39,287 nt of DNA. Origin: an uncultured Alistipes sp. GTDB lineage: Bacteria > Bacteroidota > Bacteroidia > Bacteroidales > Rikenellaceae. The position numbers and the translations under genes were made by a program. Under the pieces are notes generated by a model. That model worked only from the letters and a program-made list of their open reading frames with translations, was not told the origin of the DNA and ran no database searches. Positions 1 to 8,522 of the stretch are shown here, in pieces (within the stretch, counting starts at the first letter, position 1; each line of letters opens with the position of its first letter). The stretch covers positions 1-39,287 of the forward strand of contig CALBKP010000123.1 in NCBI GenBank assembly GCA_937895825.1. Reading direction: 5' to 3'.

Positions 1-213
1 ACTCTGCGACCAGCCTCAAACTACCTCAACAATCCAGCATTTAGACTATCGCAAGAGGCCTTGTTGGTTAGTTTGACATCTGGCTTGAGTGTAAAATGCT
101 CACATACTGAGTGTATGCTCCGCTTTTCCACTCTGCGACCAGCCTCAAACTACCTCAACAATCCAGCATTTAGACTATCGCAAGAGGCTTTGTTGGTTAG
201 TTTGATATCTGGT
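1..213. repeat. Tandem array of palindromic units (129-bp period)
   Basis: Positions 1-84 and 130-212 are near-identical direct repeats with about two differences, offset by 129 bp. Read as palindromes, one complete unit spans about 61-161: TTGTTGG..AGTTTG..TCTGGC on the left and ACCAGC..CAAACT..CAACAA on the right. Positions 1-32 are the right arm of a previous unit and 190-212 the left arm of a following, truncated unit. The core (about 79-145) resembles the core of the palindromic element at 37916-38036: both carry ATCTGGCTTG, then CTCCGCTTT, then CTGCGRCCAGC. It is therefore probably a diverged, tandemly amplified relative of the gene-end elements found elsewhere in the window. It runs off the left edge, so the gene it follows is not visible. 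Confidence 0.75.
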
Positions 214-310
214 GCTACCTATCTAATTTATAATTAGTGATTGGTGGTGAATTAGTTGACTATATGGTAGTTAATGAAATTAAATAACAAAACATAAAAC
301 TATAATTGCA

Positions 311-2440
311 ATGAGAAAATTTATAACAACTGTTGCGCTCGTTGCTGTGGCCATGACGGCTATGGCGCAGGTGAGCTACCTTGAGATGGTAGAGGCGCGC
401 AATGACTATCCTGCGTATATCGCTCCGCAGTCATTGACACCTGTGACTGGTACGCATAAGTATATGGAGTTGGATGGTAAGAATGTCGTGCTCTACGACT
501 ATGCCAAGCCAGGTGATGGCGAAGTAGTATTTACGGGTCGTGGCGTTATCATGTCGTTCGATCGCTCGCCTGATGGCTCGATGACTTTATACGAGATATG
601 GGATGGTGGTGCATCGCCACGCAAGGAGATCTATCGCCACTCGTTCACCTCGGACTACTACATCGCCTGCCCCGATGGCTCGACAATCAAGATCGACGAC
701 GTGCGCGACATATCGTTCTCGCCCGATTCTAAGTTTTTGGCCATGAGCTACAATAACGATATCTTCGTCTACGACCTTACGTCGAACGAGATATACAGCA
801 TTACCAATGATGGCAAGTGGAACCATATTATCAACGGTACTACCGACTGGGTATATGAAGAGGAGTATGGCTTTACGAAGGCTTACGCTTTCTCGCCCGA
901 TGGCCGCGAGATTGCATACCTTAAGTTCGACGAGAGCCGTGTTAAGGAGTTCGAGATGATGCGCTACGATGCTGAGCTCTACAACAAGGCTTACCGCTTC
1001 AAGTATCCTAAGGCTGGCGAGGAGAACTCTATCGTTACCATGCACGTATATAACCTCTACACCAAGGAGACACGCCAGATCCCTCTTGGTGAGGAGACCG
1101 ACCAGTATATCCCACGCATCGGCTACACGCCTGCGGGCAACCTCTTCTTCTACCGAGTGAACCGCTTGCAGAACCACTTTGAGGTCGTTATGATCGAGGC
1201 TGATGGCTCGGAGCGTGTTATATACGATGAGAAGGATGAGCGTTATGTTGAGCGCCCCAATGCTGAGACTATCACCTTTATCGACGATGACCGTTTCATC
1301 GTGCGCGAGGAGACATCAACTGGCTGGTTCCACCTCTACCTGCACTCTATCGCGGAGGGTCGTCTGAATGCCATCACTGAGGGCGAGTGGGAAGTTACGA
1401 AGCTCGTAGGTCTATCGGCGAATAAGAAGACCGTATACTATATGTCTACCGAACAGTCACCTCTGGAGCGCCACCTCTATGCCGTGAGCCTTGATGGTAA
1501 GAAGAAGACTTGCATACTGTCTAAGCCTGGCTACTGGCGAGTATATCCCTCGGCAGATATGAAGTATTTTGCTGCGGAGCACTCGGCAACTGACTGCTAT
1601 CCTACGGCGGCGGTATATAATGCTAATGGTAAGCTCGTGCGCTCGCTTATGCTCGAGGCTGCAAGCGAGGCTAAGCCAGCATACCAGCGCAACTACTACA
1701 CCTTCACCACAGAGCGTGGTGACGAGCTCACGTACTTCCTTATCTATCCTAAGGATTATAACCCCTCGAAGGAGTACCCCGTGCTTATCACGCAGTACTC
1801 GGGTCCTGGCTCACAGCAGATCGAGAATCGTTACACTACCGACTGGGAGGAGACTCTCGCACGTAACGGATATATCGTAGCTTGCTGCGATGCTCGCGGT
1901 ACGGGCTATCGTGGTGAGGCCTTCAAGAAGGTGACCTACGCTAACCTCGGCTATGCAGAGGTGCAGGATCAAATCTCGTTTGCTCGCCACCTGTCTAAGC
2001 AGTCATTCGTCGATGCTAAGCGTATTGGTATCTATGGTTGGTCGTATGGTGGCTTTATGGCTCTTGGCTGCTCGCTCAAGGGTGATGGACTCTTTAAGAT
2101 GGCTATTGCGGTTGCTCCCGTGACATCATGGCGTTACTACGACTCGATCTATACCGAGATATACAACGGCCTACCACAGGATAACCCCGCAGGTTACGAC
2201 GATAACTCGCCAATCAACTTCGCCGATCGTTTGTCGAACAATACGCGTCTGTTGATTATTCACGGTACAGCTGATGATAACGTTCACTTCCAGAATAGTA
2301 TGGAGATGTGCCGCGCCTTGAACCGTGCAGGCAAGCAGTACGATATGATGGTGTACCCCGATCAGAACCACTCGATGCGCCCCAACGATATGGTCAACAT
2401 CCGTCAGAAGATGGTTGACTACTGCTTGGAGTACTTGTAG
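311..2440 (+). CDS. Dipeptidyl peptidase IV (S9B serine protease)
   Basis: This exopeptidase removes N-terminal X-Pro or X-Ala dipeptides from peptides and probably acts in the periplasm. The 709-aa length fits bacterial DPP IV. An N-terminal signal peptide (MRKFITTVALVAVAMTAMAQ) is followed by a beta-propeller domain to about residue 450 and a C-terminal alpha/beta hydrolase domain. The catalytic triad is visible: Ser578 in GWSYGG, Asp655 in HGTADDNVHF and His687 in DQNHSM. The glutamate motif that anchors the substrate N-terminus appears as DWVYEEEYGF near residue 180. In this group of bacteria the enzyme supports use of peptides or host proteins. It is followed after 84 nt by a small barrel protein on the same strand. 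No clear -7 promoter is seen in 214-310. Confidence 0.95.
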   Translation: MRKFITTVALVAVAMTAMAQVSYLEMVEARNDYPAYIAPQSLTPVTGTHKYMELDGKNVVLYDYAKPGDGEVVFTGRGVIMSFDRSPDGSMTLYEIWDGGASPRKEIYRHSFTSDYYIACPDGSTIKIDDVRDISFSPDSKFLAMSYNNDIFVYDLTSNEIYSITNDGKWNHIINGTTDWVYEEEYGFTKAYAFSPDGREIAYLKFDESRVKEFEMMRYDAELYNKAYRFKYPKAGEENSIVTMHVYNLYTKETRQIPLGEETDQYIPRIGYTPAGNLFFYRVNRLQNHFEVVMIEADGSERVIYDEKDERYVERPNAETITFIDDDRFIVREETSTGWFHLYLHSIAEGRLNAITEGEWEVTKLVGLSANKKTVYYMSTEQSPLERHLYAVSLDGKKKTCILSKPGYWRVYPSADMKYFAAEHSATDCYPTAAVYNANGKLVRSLMLEAASEAKPAYQRNYYTFTTERGDELTYFLIYPKDYNPSKEYPVLITQYSGPGSQQIENRYTTDWEETLARNGYIVACCDARGTGYRGEAFKKVTYANLGYAEVQDQISFARHLSKQSFVDAKRIGIYGWSYGGFMALGCSLKGDGLFKMAIAVAPVTSWRYYDSIYTEIYNGLPQDNPAGYDDNSPINFADRLSNNTRLLIIHGTADDNVHFQNSMEMCRALNRAGKQYDMMVYPDQNHSMRPNDMVNIRQKMVDYCLEYL

Positions 2441-2470
2441 AGTGTCGTACTATATATAGGTTACGTTAAG

Positions 2471-2494
2471 GGAGTGAGGCAACTGCCTCACTCC
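2471..2494. terminator. Perfect hairpin between DPP IV and barrel gene
   Basis: An 11-bp perfect inverted repeat (GGAGTGAGGCA / TGCCTCACTCC) has almost no loop and lies 31 nt after the DPP IV stop codon. There is no T-run after it, so it may be a weak terminator or an RNA-stabilising hairpin rather than a canonical intrinsic terminator. Confidence 0.5.
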
Positions 2495-2524
2495 TGATAT
2501 ATTAAATGTGTAAATATTAGGATA

Positions 2525-3088
2525 ATGAGAAAGATGATTGTTGCCATCGTCGCTATCGTAGTGTCGATGATGGCTGAGGTCTCAGCCCAGAGTGGCTATG
2601 TCGTTCGTGATGTGGGTGCTGTCGAGGTGGAGTTGGGCGTAGGCCTTGCCACCGCAGCTAATAGGATGTCAGAGTATGGCAAGTCGCGTCAGGGTGTCGA
2701 TGCCAATGTAGAGCTACGCTATAACTTCGCGGCTCAGCCCGTAGACTTGGGATTGTATGCGTCGGTATGCTCTATATATCGATGTGATAGGGTAGGTGAC
2801 TATGCTAAGAGCTATAAATTCGTCAGTGAGAACCTGTTGCTGACCTCTGACTATAACTTCTTTCAAGGTGGTAAGGTGTCGCCATTTGTTGGCTTGGGCG
2901 TTGGTGTCGCTTGGAGTGATATCGCAGCTAATGACCGAAATGGAGGCACACACTTTACCTTTATGCCGCGTGTCGGTGTCGAGTTGTCGCACCACTTGCG
3001 CCTTACGGTTTCGTATAAAATCTTCGATAGGGCGAATAACCACTTGACGCTAAGCCTCGGCTACGCCTTTGGCGGCGGCCGTAGATAG
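2525..3088 (+). CDS. Outer-membrane beta-barrel protein
   Basis: The 187-aa protein has a clear signal peptide (MRKMIVAIVAIVVSMMAEVSAQ). The remainder shows alternating aromatic/hydrophobic strands and glycines typical of a small 8-stranded barrel: VELGVGLATA, VELRYNF, DLGLYASV, SPFVGLGVGVAWSD, FMPRVGVELSHHLRLTVSYKI and the C-terminal LTLSLGYAFGGG. This resembles the OmpA-like or OMP_b-brl domain family of Bacteroidota. No peptidoglycan-binding domain is present. The specific role is unknown. It lies 84 nt behind the DPP IV gene and may be co-transcribed with it or separated by the hairpin in the gap. Confidence 0.75.
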   Translation: MRKMIVAIVAIVVSMMAEVSAQSGYVVRDVGAVEVELGVGLATAANRMSEYGKSRQGVDANVELRYNFAAQPVDLGLYASVCSIYRCDRVGDYAKSYKFVSENLLLTSDYNFFQGGKVSPFVGLGVGVAWSDIAANDRNGGTHFTFMPRVGVELSHHLRLTVSYKIFDRANNHLTLSLGYAFGGGRR

Positions 3089-3188
3089 GAGGTGACTTCC
3101 CAATGCCATGTATACAACAGATATAAGCTCTGCTCGCTATTCCAAATGGCTAAACAAGTGTTGTCAGTATCTAAACAACGATAAAAAT

Positions 3189-3220
3189 TTTGTCGTTTCA
3201 GGAATAAATGCTTATCTTTG
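3189..3220 (+). promoter_or_regulatory. Promoter of efp
   Basis: TTTG at 3189-3192 and TATCTTTG at 3213-3220 are separated by 20 nt, matching the Bacteroidota vegetative promoter. The -33 box lies within an imperfect palindrome (3177-3197, AACGA..TCGTT). Confidence 0.75.
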
Positions 3221-3285
3221 CGCGGTTGTAGATATGACAATCAGCGGTATAAGAACATATAAATTAACTAAATAACTATATTTTT

Positions 3286-3858
3286 ATGACAATTACAGCA
3301 TCAGACATCAAGATCGGTATGTGTGTTGAGATGGATGGCAAGACCTTCATCGTCGTTGACTTCCAGCACTGTAAGCCTGGTAAGGGTCCCGCTTTCGTGC
3401 GCTCAAAGCTCAAGAACCTTGAGAATGGTAACGTTCTCGACAAGACCTTCTCTTCAGTATCACAGAAGATCGAGCAGGTACGCGTAGAGCGTCGTCCCTA
3501 TCAGTTCACCTACGAGGATGACCTCGGTGCGCACTTCATGCACACTGAGACATTCGAGGAGATCAACATCGACAAGAACCTTATCAACAACGCAGACCTT
3601 ATGGCTGATGGCCAGATCGTTGAGGTAATGTTCCACACTGAGAAGGAGACTGTCCTCTCAGCCGAGCTCCCTCCCATCGTTGATATGGAGGTTACCTACA
3701 CTGAACCCGGTGTTCGTGGCGATACCGCATCTACCAACTCTTTGAAGGCTGCTACCGTTAACACTGGCGCAACCATCAAGGTCCCCTTGTTCATCAACAC
3801 TGGTGACAAGATTCGTGTAGATACTCGTACTCGTGAGTATTACGAGCGTATCAAGTAA
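3286..3858 (+). CDS. efp: Translation elongation factor P
   Basis: EF-P relieves ribosome stalling at proline stretches by binding between the P and E sites. At 190 aa the protein has the usual family length with three beta-barrel domains: an N-terminal KOW-like domain (about 1-64) and two OB folds. The domain I loop reads KPGKGPAFVR, with Lys33 at the tip position that is modified in many bacteria. The C-terminus has the conserved TGDKIRVDTRTREYYER. Its own promoter lies upstream. The TAA stop overlaps the left end of a palindromic element (3857-3983), which probably terminates the transcript. Confidence 0.97.
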   Translation: MTITASDIKIGMCVEMDGKTFIVVDFQHCKPGKGPAFVRSKLKNLENGNVLDKTFSSVSQKIEQVRVERRPYQFTYEDDLGAHFMHTETFEEINIDKNLINNADLMADGQIVEVMFHTEKETVLSAELPPIVDMEVTYTEPGVRGDTASTNSLKAATVNTGATIKVPLFINTGDKIRVDTRTREYYERIK

Positions 3859-3983
3859 TTTCTTGTGATAAGCCGCAATATGCGGCATCAAACTTCATAT
3901 CCCCGAATGGGAAATACGCATAGTATGTTCCATTCGGGGATTTTTTGTTTGGCACCACATCTCATGACTTATGATAAGAAATT
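3857..3983 (+). repeat. Palindromic gene-end element A
   Basis: The outer arms are AATTTCTTGTGATAAG (left) and ATGATAAGAAATT (right). Inside lies a perfect 12-bp hairpin, ATCCCCGAATGG (3899-3910) with CCATTCGGGGAT (3930-3941), followed by TTTTTT, which is a good intrinsic terminator. The left arm begins inside the efp stop codon. The same architecture recurs at seven other gene ends in this window. Confidence 0.85.
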
Positions 3984-4138
3984 TGGTGATTGGTGGAGTC
4001 TATTGGTTATATGTGTTAAGTGAGTCTGGCGTACTGAGGACTTGCATGATACTCCGAGTCACGGAACACATTGAACTTATATAACTCAAAGATACCATTA
4101 CTAATTTCTATATAATTGCGGCTCTTTCTCGGCTTTCG

Positions 4139-4169
4139 TTTGCTCTTTCGCTTTTAATGTATATCTTTG
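4139..4169 (+). promoter_or_regulatory. Promoter of the AspT-family transporter
   Basis: TTTG (4139-4142) and TATCTTTG (4162-4169) are separated by exactly 19 nt. The -7 box is 36 nt from the ATG. The rest of the gap from 3984 shows nothing else recognisable. Confidence 0.85.
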
Positions 4170-4205
4170 TGGCCGAAACAGTGACTAACCCATAAATACG
4201 TTGTA

Positions 4206-5912
4206 ATGAATTTTGAGTGGCTTAAGACTGTCGTGATGGGTAGTGGCGATGCCGCACACCCCTCGATTGCACACACCGTCTTTGTCCTCGCGGCAGTGAT
4301 TGCCTCGGGTATAGCGCTTAGTCGCATAAAGATTAAGGGCATATCCTTTGGCATGACATGGATACTCTTCACGGGTATCGCCTTCGGACACTTCCTCGAT
4401 CCAGGAAGCATACACCATGACACGCTCCACTTTATCAAGGAGTTCGGACTTATTCTGTTTGTCTTCTTCATCGGCTTGCAGGTAGGACCTGGTTTCTTCT
4501 CGTCGCTAAAGAGTGGAGGTATTAAACTCATTGCGCTGGCTACGCTGGTCATACTCCTTGGCGTGGCTACCACCTACGTAATACACCTTATCACGGGCGA
4601 GCCATTGCCCACGATGGTTGGTGTGCTCTCAGGTGCTGTTACCAATACCCCCGGTCTTGGTGCTGCGCAGCAGGCATACGCCGACTCTGGCCTCGCAGAC
4701 CCCGATATTGCTGACTCTATTTCGTTGGGTTATGCTGTGGCATATCCTTTGGGTGTTGTAGGTATTATCCTTACGATTATCATCATGCGCTATGTGTTAC
4801 GCGTGGACTTTAAGAAGGAGGACGAGGGACTTGCTGCCATGAGCGATGTTACGAATCTCCCGCAGCGTTTCTCGGTGGAGTTTACCAACGAGATGCTCGA
4901 GGGAAAGACTATTGCTGTGGCTCATATGCTTGTAAACCGCCAGTTCGTGGTGTCACGTATCATGCACGCTTCGGGCGAGATAGTTATGGCCGATGGTAAC
5001 TCGAAGCTCACCGTGGGCGACCGTCTGCGTATCATCTGTACGGAGGAGGATAGTGAGGCTATCCTTGCATTCTTCGGCAAGCCCATAGAGATGACTGCCG
5101 ACGACTGGGGCGCTACGGCTATGCAGTCTACACCACTTGTGTCTCGCCGTATCCTCATTACACGCGAGGAGATCAACGGTAAGAAGTTCTCGGACTTGCG
5201 CCTCCGCACACGCTACGGCATCAACATTACTCGCGTACACCGTGCCGGTGTCGACCTCATCCCCTATCAGGGTATGGAGCTCCAGGTGGGTGATAAGGTT
5301 ATGGTTGTGGGTCCCGAGGCTGCTGTTGCTCAGGCCGAGAAGGTGCTCGGCAATTCGCTCAAGAAGCTCGACCATCCCAACCTCTTGCCCATCTTTATCG
5401 GTATCGCGCTGGGTGTTGTCCTTGGCTCTATGCCTTTGATGAATATCCCGCAGCCTGTGAAGCTCGGCTTGGCAGGGGGCCCCCTTATCATCGCCATACT
5501 TCTTGGCCGCTATGGCCCGCACTTTCACCTCGTGACCTATACCACAATGAGCGCAAACCTCATGCTTCGTGAGATAGGTCTCGCTATGTTCCTTGCAGCC
5601 GTAGGTATTGGTGCAGGTGATGGCTTCATCGACGCTATCGTCAATGGCGGTTATAAGTGGATAGGCTATGGTGTGATTATCACCGTTCTGCCACTTGTAG
5701 TAGTAGCTCTCCTTGCCCGTCTTAAGTTCAAGCTCAACTACTATACACTTATGGGTCTTATGGCTGGCTCTATGACCGATCCTCCAGCTCTCGGCTTTGC
5801 CAGCGCATCATCTGGTAACGACATGCCCGCTGTTAGCTATGCTACTGTCTATCCAGTAGTTATGTTCTTGAGAGTGTTAACCGCCCAACTACTAATGCTC
5901 GCTGCTCTTTAG
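4206..5912 (+). CDS. AspT/YidE/YbjL-family transporter
   Basis: A 568-aa integral membrane protein with the duplicated AspT-YidE-YbjL architecture. An N-terminal membrane block (about residues 20-195) contains GAVTNTPGLGAAQQAYAD. Two consecutive RCK_C (TrkA-C) regulatory domains follow (about 215-295 and 305-385; the second includes VGDKVMVVGPE). A second membrane block (about 392-568) carries the mirrored GSMTDPPALGFASASSG motif. Characterised relatives are aspartate:alanine antiporters, but most YidE/YbjL members have no known substrate, so the substrate here is open. It has its own promoter and is a single-gene unit. A palindromic element lies 61 nt downstream. Confidence 0.9.
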   Translation: MNFEWLKTVVMGSGDAAHPSIAHTVFVLAAVIASGIALSRIKIKGISFGMTWILFTGIAFGHFLDPGSIHHDTLHFIKEFGLILFVFFIGLQVGPGFFSSLKSGGIKLIALATLVILLGVATTYVIHLITGEPLPTMVGVLSGAVTNTPGLGAAQQAYADSGLADPDIADSISLGYAVAYPLGVVGIILTIIIMRYVLRVDFKKEDEGLAAMSDVTNLPQRFSVEFTNEMLEGKTIAVAHMLVNRQFVVSRIMHASGEIVMADGNSKLTVGDRLRIICTEEDSEAILAFFGKPIEMTADDWGATAMQSTPLVSRRILITREEINGKKFSDLRLRTRYGINITRVHRAGVDLIPYQGMELQVGDKVMVVGPEAAVAQAEKVLGNSLKKLDHPNLLPIFIGIALGVVLGSMPLMNIPQPVKLGLAGGPLIIAILLGRYGPHFHLVTYTTMSANLMLREIGLAMFLAAVGIGAGDGFIDAIVNGGYKWIGYGVIITVLPLVVVALLARLKFKLNYYTLMGLMAGSMTDPPALGFASASSGNDMPAVSYATVYPVVMFLRVLTAQLLMLAAL

Positions 5913-5973
5913 CGTCAGAGTGGTGCTAATGTGGCGTGCTTCAATCAAAGCCATGAATGGAATGTACGTTCAA

Positions 5974-6102
5974 TAATTTCTTGTGATAAGGGGTCATTCT
6001 CGGCCTCTTAATCATTAGCCCGAATGGGAAATACGCAAAGTATGTCCCATCCGGGCTAATTTCATGTCGAGGCCAAGCCTAACCCCTTCTGACAAGAAAT
6101 TA
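5974..6102 (+). repeat. Palindromic gene-end element B
   Basis: The outer arms are TAATTTCTTGTGATAAGG and CCTTCTGACAAGAAATTA, the middle arms GGCCTC / GAGGCC. The inner hairpin (about 6043-6061 region) pairs ATTAGCCCGAATGGGA with TCCCATCCGGGCTAAT, with one mismatch, and is followed by TTT. Unlike most copies it starts 61 nt after the upstream stop codon rather than on it. Confidence 0.85.
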
Positions 6103-6125
6103 GGGTGTGCAGCGAGGGAGGTTGT

Positions 6126-6212
6126 GAATTAGGGAGGTTAGAGAATTTAGAGAATTTAAGGAGTTTAGTGTTTTCTTATTAGTCTCCCTAAACTCCCTAA
6201 ACTCCCTAATTT
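6126..6212. repeat. Inverted 9-bp satellite repeats
   Basis: The left half (6126-6169) is five 8-9-bp units related to GAGTTTAGG: GAATTAGG, GAGGTTAGA, GAATTTAGA, GAATTTAAG and GAGTTTAGT. The right half (6184-6212) is three inverted units CTCCCTAAA, CTCCCTAAA, CTCCCTAAT. Together they can fold into a long imperfect hairpin. Related 9-bp units occur after element C (12824-12859). Confidence 0.7.
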
Positions 6213-6254
6213 CCCCATCACACACCCCCCCCTCCAAAAAAATCTTCTAAAATC

Positions 6255-6287
6255 CTTGCATAATTAAAAAATAATGTCGTATCTTTG
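6255..6287 (+). promoter_or_regulatory. Promoter of the SPFH cluster
   Basis: TATCTTTG lies at 6280-6287 with a CTTG at 6255-6258 as a weaker -33 box (21-nt spacing). It is 80 nt upstream of the 43-aa ORF and would drive the whole 6367-8508 cluster. Confidence 0.65.
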
Positions 6288-6366
6288 TGATATCAAAATA
6301 ATATCATTTAGCTAATGATGTTTTTGATGTGATGAAGTCGTATAACTTAATTAAAACCTTACAGCT

Positions 6367-6498
6367 ATGAAGACAAAGAGTATGTTTTGGAGGTGGCTCG
6401 TGGGTGGCTACTCGGTAGGTAAATTGCGTATATGGCCATGGAAGGCGGAGTTTTGGCGTATGCGCACGCCGCAAAAAGAGGCAGATATTAAGATGTAA
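6367..6498 (+). CDS. Small basic 43-aa hypothetical protein
   Basis: An ATG-to-TAA reading frame starts MKTKSMFWRWLVGGYSVGKL and ends EADIKM. It is basic and rich in tryptophan and arginine, suggesting a membrane-surface or RNA-binding peptide. It lies between a good promoter and the SPFH gene, ends 37 nt before that gene's ATG, and would be on the same transcript. I do not recognise a family. It is short enough to be a chance frame, but its placement right after the promoter supports it. Confidence 0.5.
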   Translation: MKTKSMFWRWLVGGYSVGKLRIWPWKAEFWRMRTPQKEADIKM

Positions 6499-6535
6499 TT
6501 AGTTGAGATGAAATAACCGTAAAAATATTAAAACT

Positions 6536-7474
6536 ATGAAAAACTACACTTACTCAGGTTGGAAACTCAATGGTTTCGTTGCCCTAATACTTAACTTGGC
6601 ATTAGTGGCCGCGATGGTTGGCTGCATCATCTGGCAGGCAAACTGCACCGAGGCTAATGTCTATGCAATTGTAGGTATTGTGGTATCTGCGCTTACGATG
6701 TTGATTATGCTTGGCGGTTACATCATGCTCGAGCCCAACGAGTCGCGCGTATTGCTCTTCTTTGGTAACTACCGCGGTACGTTCTACAACACTGGTTTTT
6801 GGTGGGTAAACCCCTTTATGACGGCCAAGAAGATATCGTTGCGTGCCCGTAACCTCAACGTAGATCCTATCAAGGTGAATGACAAGGCGGGTAATCCTAT
6901 ACTTATCGGCTTGGTTGTCGTGTGGAAGATTAAGAATGATGGCGCTTATAACGCAGTATTCGAGATTGATGCCCCCACGGAGGTTGGTGCTATAGCATCA
7001 AATAGCCGCATGAACATCCTCGAGAACTTCGTAGCTGTGCAGAGCGACTCGGCACTACGTCAGGTTGCCGGCATGTACTCTTACGACGAGAATACCAAGG
7101 GTGAGAGTGAGGAGGTAACGCTCCGCTCAGGTGGTGAGGAGATCAACGAGAAGCTTACCGACGAGCTCAACGAGCGCCTTATGATTGCCGGTATCGAGGT
7201 TGTCGAGGCACGTTTGAACTACCTCGCTTATGCTCCCGAGATTGCTGCGGCAATGCTCCGTCGTCAGCAGGCTGATGCTATTATCTCGGCACGCGAGAAG
7301 ATCGTCGAGGGTGCTGTTTCGATGGTTAAGATCGCCCTTGATCGCCTCTCGACAGAGGATGTTGTCGAGCTTGACGAGGAGCGTAAGGCGGCGATGGTTA
7401 GCAACCTACTCGTTGTGCTCTGTGCCGACGAGGCTGCTCAGCCCGTGGTAAACACAGGTACGCTTCATAACTAA
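6536..7474 (+). CDS. SPFH/Band 7 domain protein
   Basis: The 312-aa protein has two N-terminal hydrophobic segments (about 12-34 and 42-65). An SPFH domain follows from about 65 ([20 protein letters not shown], then the [14 protein letters not shown] strand region). The C-terminal part contains the helical [26 protein letters not shown] segment typical of prohibitin-like oligomers. Such proteins form membrane-anchored rings or cages that organise membrane domains or proteases. The specific role is unknown. It heads a compact cluster with a ribbon-helix-helix protein and two small membrane proteins, 18-21 nt or less apart. Confidence 0.85.
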   Translation: MKNYTYSGWKLNGFVALILNLALVAAMVGCIIWQANCTEANVYAIVGIVVSALTMLIMLGGYIMLEPNESRVLLFFGNYRGTFYNTGFWWVNPFMTAKKISLRARNLNVDPIKVNDKAGNPILIGLVVVWKIKNDGAYNAVFEIDAPTEVGAIASNSRMNILENFVAVQSDSALRQVAGMYSYDENTKGESEEVTLRSGGEEINEKLTDELNERLMIAGIEVVEARLNYLAYAPEIAAAMLRRQQADAIISAREKIVEGAVSMVKIALDRLSTEDVVELDEERKAAMVSNLLVVLCADEAAQPVVNTGTLHN

Positions 7475-7492
7475 TCTGATGCCATTCCCCTT

Positions 7493-7699
7493 ATGGCAAA
7501 AGAGTCAACAACACGCAGTTTCGTGCTACGCATCGACGGCGAGACGATGGATGCCCTCGAGAAGTGGGCAGCCGACGAGTTTCGCTCGGTAAATGGCCAG
7601 CTGCAATGGATAATTGCCGAGGCCTTGCGTCGCAGTGGGCGCAAGCCTCGCGCAACGAAAAAAGCTAAGGAGGGAGGTCGTGATGAAACTAAAGAATAG
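7493..7699 (+). CDS. Arc-like ribbon-helix-helix DNA-binding protein
   Basis: The 68-aa protein has the ribbon-helix-helix pattern: a beta strand TRSFVLRIDGE, helix ETMDALEKWAADEF, then SVNGQLQWIIAEALRR, and a basic tail. It resembles Arc/MetJ-type regulators, in which the strand contacts DNA as a dimer. It lies 18 nt after the SPFH gene and overlaps the following gene by 17 nt, so it is translationally linked and may autoregulate the cluster. No toxin-like partner is evident next to it, so an antitoxin role is not supported. Confidence 0.7.
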   Translation: MAKESTTRSFVLRIDGETMDALEKWAADEFRSVNGQLQWIIAEALRRSGRKPRATKKAKEGGRDETKE

Positions 7700-8198
7700 A
7701 TATAGCCTTTGGCGTTTCCATGGTAACCTTTTTGAGTCGAGGGCCATGCGCCGCTTGAATAAGAGCGGTAAGGGTAATACCTTTCGATTCGGTGACATCT
7801 TTGTTGGCGCATCGGTTCTTATCCTGCTGAATTTCGATATGTTCCCTGAGGGCATACCCCATGCCGAGTGGATACAGATGCTCGTTGCCTTGGTGGTGCT
7901 CTTTATTGGCCTCTTCTTTAACTTCCGTCGCCTTGCTCCGCGCACCTGCTGGTCGCGAGCATCATGGGCTACAGGTTCATGGGCATTGATGATGACCGTT
8001 GTCCCCATTTTGCTCTACTGGCTGGGCGAGTTCGATGACATAACGCTCGTCTACCAGTTAGTGGCCACATCCTCGATCCTGTGGGTGATATGTATTGCTT
8101 GCATCCTGCGTCTAAGATATATACGTCGTCGCTCGCTCGCTGAGATTGCAGCTATGCGCCTGCGCGAGAAACGCCGCAGAAGATTGGAGAACCTCTAA
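7683..8198 (+). CDS. Hypothetical multi-pass membrane protein
   Basis: The chosen ATG at 7683 gives 171 aa and follows a GGAGG-type ribosome binding site (GGAGGTCGTG), unusual for this genome. A longer frame back to 7614 would run through the upstream RHH gene and lacks support. About four hydrophobic segments are seen (roughly 38-53, 63-80, 98-112, 122-141) between a basic N-terminus and a strongly basic C-terminal tail (RRRSLAEIAAMRLREKRRRR). I do not recognise a family. Tight coupling to the SPFH and RHH genes suggests it works in the same membrane complex. Confidence 0.7.
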   Translation: MKLKNRYSLWRFHGNLFESRAMRRLNKSGKGNTFRFGDIFVGASVLILLNFDMFPEGIPHAEWIQMLVALVVLFIGLFFNFRRLAPRTCWSRASWATGSWALMMTVVPILLYWLGEFDDITLVYQLVATSSILWVICIACILRLRYIRRRSLAEIAAMRLREKRRRRLENL

Positions 8199-8208
8199 AT
8201 TGTAGGTT

Positions 8209-8508
8209 ATGAACGTATTCTTCATTATCGGAATAATAGCCACCGTTGTTGTGGTAGTGATGGCCGCAGCGATCCTTATGGGGCGTGGTGATTGGATGAT
8301 ATCTGGTTACAATACCGCCTCAAAGGAGGATCGGGCTAAGTATAACCTGCCTCGTCTAAGACTGCTTAACGGGGTGTCGATATTGGTAATAATACTATTC
8401 GTATGGGTGTCGAACCTATTATATCTCAATGATCTTATCAAGGCAAGTGTTCTGATTGTGTTCGCTATTATTATTGCGGTGTTGCAGTACACCTGGGCAA
8501 GAAAGTAG
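8209..8508 (+). CDS. DUF3784 membrane protein
   Basis: The 99-aa protein has an N-terminal transmembrane helix, then the DUF3784 signature region (MGRGDWMISGYNTASKEDRAKYN), then two further hydrophobic segments. DUF3784 proteins are small membrane proteins without an assigned function, common in Firmicutes and Bacteroidota. It is the last gene of the SPFH cluster and is followed by a strong bidirectional terminator. Confidence 0.8.
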   Translation: MNVFFIIGIIATVVVVVMAAAILMGRGDWMISGYNTASKEDRAKYNLPRLRLLNGVSILVIILFVWVSNLLYLNDLIKASVLIVFAIIIAVLQYTWARK

Positions 8509-8522
8509 AATGTAGTAGAATA

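Noticed and set aside
587..1177. Long open frame on the minus strand inside the DPP IV gene
   Set aside because: The DPP IV frame is unambiguous with its full catalytic triad. The antisense frame has no recognisable domain and is a codon-use shadow.
4953..5528. 191-aa minus-strand open frame inside the transporter gene
   Set aside because: It lies opposite the RCK_C domains of a clear transporter and has no family features.
6126..6212. Short repeats considered as a CRISPR array
   Set aside because: The units are 9 bp, contiguous without spacers and partly inverted. No cas genes are present.
7493..8198. RHH gene plus next gene considered as a toxin-antitoxin pair
   Set aside because: The downstream protein is a multi-pass membrane protein with no known toxin fold, and the RHH gene sits inside a larger operon.
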